Of a stretch of 12,396 nt of DNA, positions 1 through 7,028 are shown in pieces (positions within the stretch are counted from its first letter, which is position 1; every line of letters begins with the position of its first letter). The notes below the pieces were generated by a model, which was not told where the DNA came from, ran no database searches, and saw only the letters and a list, made by a program, of their open reading frames with translations. Position numbers and translations under genes: made by a program. The stretch spans positions 1 through 12,396 of the forward strand of contig PKCQ01000050.1 of NCBI GenBank assembly GCA_002862265.1. The letters are read 5' to 3'. This DNA comes from Planctomycetaceae bacterium. Its GTDB lineage: Bacteria > Planctomycetota > Planctomycetia > Pirellulales > Pirellulaceae.

Positions 1-2
1 AT

Positions 3-1601
3 GCCCTGGGGAGTCCCAATGGCACGCTTCGAGATCTGACCTGTCAGCAGCTACTGTGGCGTGAGCCAAAAGGTCTCCGACAGATGGTTTTACATTTTCT
101 TGAGTCTGGAGATGCAGCGGTGCGACTGCAGACTTTCTGCTTGCTTCGCGCCGCTGGTATCGAAACCAAGGCGGATTGGCAAAGGATTCTCCACGATGCT
201 GAACCCCAAGTTGTTGCTCGGGTGATTCGTCTCGCTTCACAGGGAAGCCACAACGCCGAAGTAGCGATGCTTGAATTCTCGCGTGCGTCAACTGCTAAAA
301 ATCCGGCCGTTCAGCTTTCCCTTTTGGTGGCACTCGGAGATTCAGCTTCTGACACTGCGAACGAGCCATTTTCGAGATTAATTTCCGAACTGGTAGGCAC
401 CAAGTGGGCTGAAGACGCGATCTCACTCGCGTCTGAGAAGAAAGCTCCTATTGCAATTCGGGCGCTGTTGTCTTGGCTGGAAAGCCACGAATCGATCAGT
501 CCGCAGCAGTGGCAGAGTCTGCAGCGTTGTATCGAATCGCTATGGAGTCGGTGCGATGAACACTCGCGTTTGGAGCTGGGGAAAAGTCTCACAGAGTTGA
601 ACGGCAAGCTGACATCGGTTCAGTGGATGTTGTTATTGGTCGCGGCACGGGTTGGCATACCTGATGCGGAACGTGAGTCGCTCGAACAAGCGGCGGCGCA
701 AATTCGTGAACAAATGACCGACAATGCCATTCCGCTCGACCTCCGGCTACGTGCCACCCAGCTGCTTGGCTCCAGTCGTCTTCCGGTCTCTCAACAGCTC
801 GATGATCTGCGTGTGATGCTGCAGCCAGATCAGTCGGGAATGATTCGCGAGGCCGCGCTTGCTGCGGCCTACCGAATCGAGTCGGACGAAACCGCTTCTG
901 TCCTGCTGTCCGCTTGGCATGAGCTCGTTCCGGCAGAACGCAGCAGTGCGGGTGCAACGTTGCTGCAACGTCGAAGTTCGGTCTTGCGACTCGTCGATGC
1001 TTTGGAGCAAGGTGATATCGCCATCAGCGACCTCGATACCTCAACGCTTAGCGGACTGCAGAACTATGAGGCTTACGACATAATGAAGCGTCTCGGAACG
1101 CTCGTCGCCAAGCCGACGCCTAATCAGAGAATAGATTTACTCGAAAGTTATCTGCAACAGATCGATCAGCTGGCTAGTGAAGCAAGTGACACCGAAATAG
1201 GAAAACGGCTTTTTCAGGAGCATTGTGCGGTTTGCCACCAAGGGGTTCTTCGGCCATCGAACGAGCTCAGCACCTCGATTGGCCCAGCCATTTCGAATCT
1301 GAAAAAGTGGTCGAAGGCTCAGTGGATATCGGCTGTGCTGGATCCCAACGCGACAGTCGAAGCGAAGTACAAGCAGTACAAGGTGTTGACGAAGTCAGGA
1401 CAAGTCTTCTCAGGTGTGGTGCTGGAACAAACAGACGTAAGCCTCAAGCTTGGCCTGGCAAATGGCAAGAACATGATCATTGAACGATCCGACATCGAAA
1501 AGCTCACTGATTCACGCGTCTCGCTCATGCCCGAGGGGTTTGAAACGAAACTGAAACCTCAAGATCTGAATGCCATCATCGAGTTCCTGCGAGCACAGTA
1601 G
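3..1601 (+). CDS. Planctomycete-type heme-binding (cytochrome c) domain protein, 5'-truncated
   Basis: The frame is open from the left edge (position 3), so the true start lies outside the window; the Met at 84 is internal. The first ~370 visible residues are alpha-helical and HEAT-like, rich in Leu/Ala and without obvious catalytic motifs. The last ~130 residues form a c-type heme domain: the CAVCH motif (CxxCH) is at 1224-1238, and a Met in SLMPEG near the C-terminus is the likely second axial ligand. This matches the putative heme-binding domain family of Pirellula/Verrucomicrobium (TIGR02603), usually the C-terminus of large secreted, membrane-bound-dehydrogenase-like proteins. A periplasmic electron-transfer role, perhaps linked to sugar oxidation, is inferred. 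The signal peptide and any dehydrogenase domain would be upstream. It converges on the next gene with only 13 bp between stops and appears unrelated to the metal genes. Confidence 0.9.
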   Translation, partial: ALGSPNGTLRDLTCQQLLWREPKGLRQMVLHFLESGDAAVRLQTFCLLRAAGIETKADWQRILHDAEPQVVARVIRLASQGSHNAEVAMLEFSRASTAKNPAVQLSLLVALGDSASDTANEPFSRLISELVGTKWAEDAISLASEKKAPIAIRALLSWLESHESISPQQWQSLQRCIESLWSRCDEHSRLELGKSLTELNGKLTSVQWMLLLVAARVGIPDAERESLEQAAAQIREQMTDNAIPLDLRLRATQLLGSSRLPVSQQLDDLRVMLQPDQSGMIREAALAAAYRIESDETASVLLSAWHELVPAERSSAGATLLQRRSSVLRLVDALEQGDIAISDLDTSTLSGLQNYEAYDIMKRLGTLVAKPTPNQRIDLLESYLQQIDQLASEASDTEIGKRLFQEHCAVCHQGVLRPSNELSTSIGPAISNLKKWSKAQWISAVLDPNATVEAKYKQYKVLTKSGQVFSGVVLEQTDVSLKLGLANGKNMIIERSDIEKLTDSRVSLMPEGFETKLKPQDLNAIIEFLRAQ

Positions 1602-1614
1602 GAGGTGCCTTGGC

Positions 1615-2895
1615 TCAGTCGCGAAACTCTTGCCACTCTGAAAGCTCCTCTTCGCGTGCGAGGCGCTCGGCCTCGTCGTCGTACTCAATTGCCGCGTCTG
1701 CGCTTTGCCAGCTTGGCAAGGGATCTTTGAAGTGTTCCCAAGCACTCGGGCCGGCTTGAAATTCGTCTTCCGTTACAAGAGCCTCATCGAGCAAATGTCG
1801 GGTCTTGGCCTCATCAATGTTTCTGCCGATCAAGACTATCTCTTGTCGTCGATCACCGTAGGGTGCCTCCCATAAGCCCTTGAGTCGGTCAATCATAGGA
1901 CGATCCTCCCAAGGCCAGTGATCATGATCAAGGACGACATACCATGGGCTAAAGGCAACAAGCGAATGAATGTGTCCAGCTAGGGACCAGAATCCCGCCA
2001 TGTCATGTCGACTGGCTAGCCAGACAAATCCTTTGATGCGCGCAATCCCTGCTAGCTGCTCGCCCCAAATCAACTGCTGAAGTCGCTGAGGGTGAAACGG
2101 CTTGCGGCTGTTGTAGACAAAGCTGCTGAATCCGTACTCGTCCGACTCGGAAACTTTTGTGCTCCAATCGGAACGCCAGCCGGGCGTCGCTGCAGCTTTT
2201 TCTTCATCGAACACCTGAGTGTCAAAGATATGACGCAAGTTGACTTTGCCATACTCCGTTGTGAGCTGCAAAGCATCTGGGTTCAGCTGTTTCAACAGTT
2301 TTTGAACTTCTGCAAGCTGCTGTTCGCCAACGAGATCCGTCTTGTTGACGACCACTACGTTGGCAAACTCGACTTGTTCCGCCAACAACTGCGAAAGCAT
2401 GCGTTCATCCGTCTCGTCCATCTCTTGACCGCGTTGGGCAAGCGAATCGAAGGAATCGAAGTCTTTCAAGAATGCGCCTGCATCCACGACCGTGACCATG
2501 GCATCTAGCCGCGATAAATTGCTCAGTCCCGAACCGTACTCGTCCCGAAAAACAAACGTTTCCGCAACAGGCATAGGTTCAGAAATCCCGGTCGCTTCAA
2601 TGAGCAAATAGTCAAAACGTCCGTCCAGAGCGAGCTTCGTCACTTCCTCGAGTAAGTCGTCTCGCAGGGTGCAGCAAATGCAGCCATTGGATAGCTCCAC
2701 GAGCGATTCTTCTTCCTGCTTGGGCGATTGAGGATGGGAGCGAACAAGTGCAGAATCAATGTTCAACTCACTCATGTCGTTGACGATCACAGCAACTCGC
2801 ATGCCTTGCTGATTCGACAATACGTGGTTGAGCAGTGTCGTCTTGCCAGCACCTAGATAGCCCGACAAAACGGTCGCTGGCAATTTGGATTCCAT
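1615..2895 (-). CDS. COG0523 (CobW-family) GTPase, ZigA/YciC-type metal chaperone
   Basis: A 426-residue complete protein. The Walker A motif GYLGAGKT is at residues 12-19, the metal-binding CICC motif at 72-75, a Walker B-like ESTG-type segment (LLIEATGISEP) follows near 100, and NKTD, the guanine-specificity motif, lies near 185. The C-terminal half has the CobW_C features of the ZigA/YciC subgroup: FVYNSRKPFHPQR, the FVWLASR segment, and GDRRQEIVLIG near the end. Members of this subgroup use GTP hydrolysis to deliver zinc to client proteins during zinc shortage; the client here is unknown. The start at 2895 has only a weak Shine-Dalgarno but gives a normal N-terminus directly before the P-loop. 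It is the last gene of the minus-strand block, 106 bp after the DUF1826 gene, and may also have its own promoter in that gap. All GTPase motifs are intact. Confidence 0.93.
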   Translation of the reverse strand: MESKLPATVLSGYLGAGKTTLLNHVLSNQQGMRVAVIVNDMSELNIDSALVRSHPQSPKQEEESLVELSNGCICCTLRDDLLEEVTKLALDGRFDYLLIEATGISEPMPVAETFVFRDEYGSGLSNLSRLDAMVTVVDAGAFLKDFDSFDSLAQRGQEMDETDERMLSQLLAEQVEFANVVVVNKTDLVGEQQLAEVQKLLKQLNPDALQLTTEYGKVNLRHIFDTQVFDEEKAAATPGWRSDWSTKVSESDEYGFSSFVYNSRKPFHPQRLQQLIWGEQLAGIARIKGFVWLASRHDMAGFWSLAGHIHSLVAFSPWYVVLDHDHWPWEDRPMIDRLKGLWEAPYGDRRQEIVLIGRNIDEAKTRHLLDEALVTEDEFQAGPSAWEHFKDPLPSWQSADAAIEYDDEAERLAREEELSEWQEFRD

Positions 2896-2917
2896 CGTTC
2901 AACTCAAAAAATGACCA

Positions 2918-2955
2918 AGACCAGACGTTTCGCACCGCGTGCTATTTTCTGGTCT
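2918..2955. promoter_or_regulatory. Inverted repeat upstream of the ZigA-type GTPase
   Basis: A perfect 8 bp inverted repeat (AGACCAGA at 2918-2925, TCTGGTCT at 2948-2955) with a 22 bp spacer lies in the 106 bp gap just upstream of the GTPase start. It could be an operator or the stem of a leader hairpin. It does not resemble the TGCA-N7-TGCA sites elsewhere in the window. Function is unproven. Confidence 0.3.
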
Positions 2956-3001
2956 AAACATCGATCCCGCAATCGGTTGCTGAACCTACTAAGCTAGGAT
3001 T

Positions 3002-3568
3002 TCAGTAGTCGATCGCGACGCACAATCGCTTTTGCCCTATGGGAACCTCAGGCGAGCGGTGGTGCACCGAATCGCCATGCGTCGGGTGATTCTTTCCTTT
3101 CAAGAACACCAAACCACCGGTTGGAGCGACATAAGCACTACTTTCACCCGAGAACTGGTATTCGGTGGTTGGACCGAGGTAGGTAGTGACGAGCCGAATG
3201 TTGACGTGGTCGCTGTGGAACTTGGGGCAAGACTGAGTCTGAGTGATTTCGATCCGAAGCCTGGCCTTTTCCAATTCAAATTGATCGAGGAAAGCGTTCA
3301 CTAGCTTGGTTAGATCCTCCTCCAAAGCAGCAGATTTCAAACGCAACTCGCCAAGACCAGCACGGATCTCAAAGCCAGCTTTCTCGCGAGTGATGGGTGC
3401 CAAATATTCGTGAATACGAGCTGTTTGAACTTCCTCCGCAAAATCACCTGGGGCATTGCGTCTGAGCACGAGGATATCTGCCGACCCCTCGGCAAATTCG
3501 GCGACTGCTTTCGAATCCCAGGTAGACTGAGATGTTCCGGGATTAGGTTGTGCTACGAAAGACTGCAT
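3002..3568 (-). CDS. DUF1826 family protein
   Basis: A 189-residue protein. The frame is open further upstream to 3688, but that start would overlap the end of cysS; the ATG at 3568 lies beyond the cysS stop and has an AAAGGA about 11 nt ahead. The C-terminal half matches DUF1826: CPKFHSDH at residues 114-121, then IRLVTTYLGP, a GGLVFLKG strand, and VHHRSPEV at about 168-175, ending in a basic strand (QKRLCVAIDY). The biochemical role of DUF1826 is not established. The family is often seen beside COG0523 GTPases in zinc-responsive clusters, as here, where it sits between cysS (67 bp away) and the GTPase. The HxD and HHR pattern resembles the metal site of 2-oxoglutarate/Fe(II) oxygenases (see findings). 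No signal peptide or membrane segment is seen, so it is probably cytoplasmic. Confidence 0.82.
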   Translation of the reverse strand: MQSFVAQPNPGTSQSTWDSKAVAEFAEGSADILVLRRNAPGDFAEEVQTARIHEYLAPITREKAGFEIRAGLGELRLKSAALEEDLTKLVNAFLDQFELEKARLRIEITQTQSCPKFHSDHVNIRLVTTYLGPTTEYQFSGESSAYVAPTGGLVFLKGKNHPTHGDSVHHRSPEVPIGQKRLCVAIDY

Positions 3569-3635
3569 GTTGTCTGAATTCCTTTCTAGGCGGTTTACAA
3601 AATGTGCATCAATACAGGGTTGACCAGCGGACAAC

Positions 3636-5147
3636 CTATGCGAATTTCTTCGTGGCAGAAGTTCCTTCGGCGGAGGATCGGACTTCATATCCCAGCTCGA
3701 TCAAACGCTGGCGATGACTGTCGGCAGCTGAGAAGTCACGCGCCTTCCTGGCTTCATCGATCATGGCGCATAGGTTGGCTGCGATATCGCTCTCGGGATC
3801 ATCGGCTGCACTATCGACAGACGTGAGCTCCCAGACTCCAAGCACATGGTCCAATGCAAGCAAGACTCCGTAGGCTTCGGCAGCATCCTGTCCCGGGGAC
3901 GAAAGGAATGCATGAACAGCCTTCATCGCTTCGCTCACATTTAAGTCATTTGCGAGTGCTTCTAAGAAGTCCCTCACGATCGGGTGGTCAGTGCGGTCAA
4001 TCTCCGCGGGCTTGTCGTCACACTCATCCCGCAGTCGTTGTCCAAGCTCGGTGATGCGCCGGACCGTGTTGGCCGAGTCCGTGAGCCCCTTTGTGGTAAA
4101 GTTGCTATGTGCGCGATAGTGCGACTTGATAAGCTCGAGTCGCAATACGGCTGGGTGAACCGGAGCTCCCGAGGCCTTGCCCGACAGAATGTCTCGAACA
4201 GTGAAGAAATTTCCGCTGCGTTTGGACATCTTCTCGCCTTCTACCAGCAAGAAACGCGCATGCATCCAAAATCTTGCGAACAGATCGTTGCCCGTAGCCC
4301 CACAAGACTGAGCGATTTCACACTCGTGATGAGGAAAGATGAGATCCTCGCCCCCAGTATGGATGTCCAGGACCTCCGTTTTCAGGACCTGCATCGACAT
4401 CGTCGAGCATTCGATGTGCCATCCTGGGTAACCTGCTCCCCAAGGAGAGTCCCACTTCATGATGTGTTTCCGATCGGGCTTCCAGAGCATGAAGTCGGCT
4501 GGATGACGCTTGCAACTCTGATCGCTCTCGTCGATGCGTCCGCCAGCACCGACGCGTAACGCATCGAGCGTATTTCCGCTGAGTTGGCCATACTTCGGAA
4601 AGGACTCGACGCTATAGTAAACGACTCCATCGTCCCCAACGTACGCATGTTCGCGCTCGATGAGTGTGGAAATCATTTTCTGCATTTCGTCGATGTACTC
4701 CGTTGCCTTGGGCACGCGATCAGGGAATTCGCGAGCCACTTTCAACCCAAGAGCACGTCCGTCTTCGAGAAAAGCACGCATGAAGTATTCGGCGACTTGG
4801 TAGGGATCATCTGGATTTTCTACCGCGCCGTCTTCGACTTTACCGCTCTTCTTGTCTTCTTTGAGTCGCCTTGCAGCAACCTGCATCTTGTCTTCGCCTA
4901 GACCGTCCGCTGCCGCGTCGTCAGTCATATGGCCGACATCAGTAATGTTCATCACATGCGAGACATCGTAACCACTTGCCTCAAGGAATCTTCGCAGCAA
5001 GTCAGCAAAAAGAAACGATCTGAAGTTTCCGACATGGGCGAAGTCGTATACGGTTGGCCCGCAGCTGTACATCTTGACCTGCCCCGGTGTAACAGGCTCA
5101 AAACGCTCCACTTCGTTGGTAAGAGTGTTGTAGAATCGAATATCCAT
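3636..5147 (-). CDS. cysS: Cysteinyl-tRNA synthetase (CysRS)
   Basis: A 503-residue class I aminoacyl-tRNA synthetase that charges tRNA-Cys in the cytoplasm. The N-terminus has the family signature SCGPTVYD (28-35) followed by HVGN, the HIGH motif (38-41). The zinc/cysteine-recognition ligands known from E. coli CysRS are all present: C29, C247 (GWHIECS), H273 and E277 (HHECE). The KMSKS loop reads KMSKR at 306-310. A ~35-residue charged insertion follows the MNITDVGH segment, as in many bacterial CysRS of this type. The residue between the last two ligand positions is Cys276, where Asn or Asp is usual. The start at 5147 is preceded by AGGAG about 12 nt upstream and by an in-frame stop. Its position between hisI and a DUF1826/COG0523 pair suggests a second, metal-regulated copy rather than the housekeeping one, but that cannot be settled from this window. 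Confidence 0.95.
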   Translation of the reverse strand: MDIRFYNTLTNEVERFEPVTPGQVKMYSCGPTVYDFAHVGNFRSFLFADLLRRFLEASGYDVSHVMNITDVGHMTDDAAADGLGEDKMQVAARRLKEDKKSGKVEDGAVENPDDPYQVAEYFMRAFLEDGRALGLKVAREFPDRVPKATEYIDEMQKMISTLIEREHAYVGDDGVVYYSVESFPKYGQLSGNTLDALRVGAGGRIDESDQSCKRHPADFMLWKPDRKHIMKWDSPWGAGYPGWHIECSTMSMQVLKTEVLDIHTGGEDLIFPHHECEIAQSCGATGNDLFARFWMHARFLLVEGEKMSKRSGNFFTVRDILSGKASGAPVHPAVLRLELIKSHYRAHSNFTTKGLTDSANTVRRITELGQRLRDECDDKPAEIDRTDHPIVRDFLEALANDLNVSEAMKAVHAFLSSPGQDAAEAYGVLLALDHVLGVWELTSVDSAADDPESDIAANLCAMIDEARKARDFSAADSHRQRLIELGYEVRSSAEGTSATKKFA

Positions 5148-5524
5148 TTCTGTTGTCTACTCCTGGTTGTTTTGTTCGTTTCGGACGAGTCCGCAATGAG
5201 CGAGCGCACGCTGAATGCCAGCTCTTGCTGCGCTTTGGCTGCTTTTGCGCAAGTCTCTGCGTCAATTCCTTGTGAGGCTGAAGTGCTTTCTTTGTTTTCT
5301 TCTGAAAAGCTGACCGATGCAGCATTCGTCATTGGCGTACCGAAGGTGAGGACCAGTGGTTGCAACCGAATTTCTGTTTCCAGCGATGCTTCAGAAAAAG
5401 CAATCAAGGTAGCGCTCCTTAAAGAGTATGTTTTGTCACGCCAATGGAATGCATCTGTTTTTCGCCTGCCTACTCAGAGAATCAACTAACGAAAGGAAAA
5501 GGGCTACAAAAAAGAAGCCATCGG
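5148..5524 (-). other. Gap between hisI and cysS, with possible small TTG-start ORF
   Basis: This 377 bp stretch has no recognisable gene. On the minus strand a TTG at 5407-5405 is preceded by a near-ideal Shine-Dalgarno (TAAGGAG, 7 nt spacer). The frame from there begins MIAFSEASLETEIR and would run 151 codons to 4952, overlapping the first ~196 bp of cysS out of frame. The first ~85 codons look protein-like (mixed, Glu/Ala/Ser-rich) but match no family I recognise. It may be a small or frameshifted gene, a coupling leader ORF for cysS, or chance. Just after hisI there is only a weak inverted repeat (GGCT/AGCC, 5502-5519), so transcription could read through into cysS. Confidence 0.35.
5408..5421 (-). 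promoter_or_regulatory. Strong Shine-Dalgarno ahead of a TTG start
   Basis: On the minus strand this reads TAAGGAG followed by 7 nt and then TTG at 5407. It is a better ribosome-binding site than those of cysS or the GTPase, and is the main reason for suspecting a translated small ORF in the hisI-cysS gap. Confidence 0.4.
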
Positions 5525-5995
5525 TCAGAGTTTGGTCGGATTAGGGGCGTCCCCGTAAACAGCCTGCGGATCAAAGACCTTTTCAGTTTCTCTGAACTCT
5601 AGCGACTGCCCTGCCTGAGTGCCGATCCGTACCGCGCGGTAGAAACAGGAGCGATACCCAACGTGGCAGCTTGCGCCGCCTTGAACGTCCACACGCAACC
5701 AAATGCAGTCTTGGTCGTCATCGATACGCATCTCGCGCACCGTTTGCACAAGTCCGCTGGTGGCTCCCTTGTGCCAGAGACATTCCCTGCTCCGACTCCA
5801 ATAGACAGCTTCAGCCAGCTCAATCGTCTTTCGGAGGGCCTCCGTGTTCATATAGCCTTGCATGAGCACCTCCCCCGACTCGAAGTCAGTTGTGATCACA
5901 GGGATCAGTCCATGCTCATCGAATTTCGGCGCGAGCTCTAAGCCTTCCTCAACTTGCTCGATCGACGTTCGCTCAGCGAATTCGGGTTGATTCAT
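5525..5995 (-). CDS. hisI: Phosphoribosyl-AMP cyclohydrolase (HisI), altered zinc site
   Basis: A 156-residue stand-alone HisI, which opens the adenine ring of phosphoribosyl-AMP in the third step of histidine synthesis. No HisE domain is fused. Family motifs are clear: LMQGYMN (44-50), YWSRSRECLWHKG (65-77), TSGLVQ, and SCHVGYRSCFYR (109-120). The enzyme family binds zinc through three cysteines (the Cys of the DCDxD motif plus the two of CHxGxxSC) and magnesium through the three Asp of DCDxD. Here the motif reads DDDQDC at 92-97: the three Asp are kept, the first zinc Cys is Asp93, and a Cys appears at 97. Cys110 and Cys117 are kept. The start at 5995 has GGAG 5 nt upstream. It is the first gene of the minus-strand block and faces the divergent control region. 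It is likely a zinc-limitation paralogue, but no second hisI is visible to prove that. Confidence 0.94.
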   Translation of the reverse strand: MNQPEFAERTSIEQVEEGLELAPKFDEHGLIPVITTDFESGEVLMQGYMNTEALRKTIELAEAVYWSRSRECLWHKGATSGLVQTVREMRIDDDQDCIWLRVDVQGGASCHVGYRSCFYRAVRIGTQAGQSLEFRETEKVFDPQAVYGDAPNPTKL

Positions 5996-6028
5996 CTTGT
6001 CTCCAAACTCATTGCGATCGAATTTATT

Positions 6029-6046
6029 TGCCGAACATCTTCGGCA
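6029..6046 (-). promoter_or_regulatory. Hairpin in the hisI leader
   Basis: A 7 bp perfect stem (TGCCGAA/TTCGGCA) with a 4 nt loop ends 33 bp upstream of the hisI start. If the promoter lies further out, it sits in the 5' untranslated region of the hisI mRNA, where it could affect stability or translation. There is no T-run, so it is not a good terminator. Confidence 0.4.
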
Positions 6047-6220
6047 TGATCGCCCGCACTGTGGAATAGGGGCTGATCAAGTTTTCATGCTGGAAGAACT
6101 CTGCATTTCAGCCACATTGGTATTAGCAAAGGTATTAGCGAGAGAACGTCGCGTCAATGATTGGGCTAAATTCAGCTAGTTCGACCCGATGATCAGCCCT
6201 GTCCTGCAAAAGAAGGTAAC

Positions 6221-6252
6221 TGCAAAGTATATGCAGCTGCAATAGAAATGCA
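6221..6252. promoter_or_regulatory. Tandem TGCA-N7-TGCA dyads, candidate metal-regulator operator
   Basis: Two adjacent 15 bp dyads, TGCAAAGTATATGCA (6221-6235) and TGCAATAGAAATGCA (6238-6252), are separated by 2 bp. A further TGCA lies at 6205-6208, giving five in 48 bp. A third copy with the same spacing lies at 10382-10396, in the other divergent control region. The sites are 128 to 111 bp upstream of GTPase 2 and about 226 bp upstream of hisI. Binding by a Zur/Fur-type repressor is inferred from the neighbouring genes; the motif is not a Zur box I know. Confidence 0.5.
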
Positions 6253-6362
6253 ATCGTAGGGTTGGTTCGGGGCTTAGCCGCGCAGCGCTGAACCGACGGT
6301 CTCGAATTGATTTCTGATGCGTTTACGACTTGGTGAATTCATCTTTGCGGAGATATGTCTGA

Positions 6363-7028
6363 ATGTCGGCGGAGAATCCTACGGTCCCAGCAACCGTACT
6401 GACTGGTTTCCTGGGGGCAGGCAAAACCACACTACTCAATCGTATTCTGACAGAGAACCATGGAAAGCTAATCGCCGTTATCGAAAATGAGTTCGGTAAA
6501 ATCGGTGTCGATAGCGATCTGATAATTGCATCTGAAGAAGAAATCTTCGAAATGGACAATGGTTGCATCTGCTGCAACGTCCGTGGAGACTTGATCAGAG
6601 TTCTCGGCAACTTGATGAAACGCCGGGACAAGTTTGATCATATTGTCATCGAAACGACGGGGATGGCAGATCCTGGTCCTGTCGCCCAGACTTTCTTCAT
6701 GGATGACGAAATCCGCGAGAACTATCACCTAGATGTCGTGGTCGCCCTAGTGGATGGCAAGCATGTACTACTGCACATTGACGACGGAGGCGAAGTCAAA
6801 GAGCAAATTGCATTTGCCGATGTGGGACTGCTAAACAAGATGGATCTGGTCACTGAGGCGGAACTAGATCATCTGGAGGGCCGAGTTTACGCGGTGAACG
6901 CAGCTGCGAAGACGTTTCGTAAGCAAGAGGCAGATTTGGATATAGACAAGGTGCTGAGCGTCGGCGGTTTTGACTTTGGGGCGTGCACTCAAAGACGATC
7001 CCAACTTTACGTAATCCTACCGTACTAG
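6363..7028 (+). CDS. Second COG0523 (CobW-family) GTPase, G domain only, truncated by frameshift
   Basis: The 221-residue open frame holds a full CobW G domain: GFLGAGKT at residues 15-22, CICC at 68-71, IETTGMADPGP (Walker B region), VDGKH, and NKMD for guanine recognition. It resembles the common YjiA/CobW-type subgroup rather than the ZigA type at 1615-2895. After VGGFDF the sequence goes out of frame: the G run at 6978-6981 appears to have one G too many, so the last ~16 residues (to 7028) are frameshift product and the CobW_C domain is lost. GGAG lies 10 nt before the ATG. The G domain alone might still fold, but with the downstream lesions the gene is best seen as a pseudogene or a recently broken allele. 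The intact ancestor would end at 7329, overlapping the WD40 gene. Confidence 0.85.
   Translation: MSAENPTVPATVLTGFLGAGKTTLLNRILTENHGKLIAVIENEFGKIGVDSDLIIASEEEIFEMDNGCICCNVRGDLIRVLGNLMKRRDKFDHIVIETTGMADPGPVAQTFFMDDEIRENYHLDVVVALVDGKHVLLHIDDGGEVKEQIAFADVGLLNKMDLVTEAELDHLEGRVYAVNAAAKTFRKQEADLDIDKVLSVGGFDFGACTQRRSQLYVILPY

Larger units (their letters stand above)
5996..6362. other. Divergent control region between hisI and GTPase 2
   Basis: This 367 bp non-coding region separates hisI (minus) from the second COG0523 gene (plus). It holds a perfect hairpin close to hisI (6029-6046), a 9 bp direct repeat GGTATTAGC at 6119-6127 and 6131-6139 (12 bp period), a 10 bp inverted pair GGGCTGATCA/TGATCAGCCC at 6070-6079 and 6190-6199, two tandem TGCA-N7-TGCA dyads at 6221-6252, and an imperfect stem at 6264-6294 (GGTTC/GAACC with partial pairing inside). 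The short frames in it look like chance. No clear promoter hexamers can be named with confidence. Confidence 0.6.

Noticed and set aside
84..86. ATG at 84 as the start of the heme-domain protein
   Set aside because: The frame is open to the window edge, and the residues before 84 (TLRDLTCQQLLWRE) look like a continuation of the same protein.
589..1010. Antisense frames of 87-122 codons in the HEAT-like region
   Set aside because: Shadows of the plus-strand gene; no motifs or ribosome-binding sites.
3569..3688. Longer N-terminus for the DUF1826 protein starting at 3688
   Set aside because: It would overlap the end of cysS, adds a low-complexity segment not typical of the family, and the ATG at 3568 has a usable ribosome-binding site.
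4929..5489. Plus-strand frame of 186 codons antisense to the cysS start and the hisI-cysS gap
   Set aside because: More than a third lies antisense to the well-supported cysS gene, no family is recognised, and the composition is that of a shadow frame.
6070..6199. Insertion sequence bounded by inverted repeats
   Set aside because: The 110 bp between them holds no transposase and no target duplication was seen; paired sites are a simpler reading.
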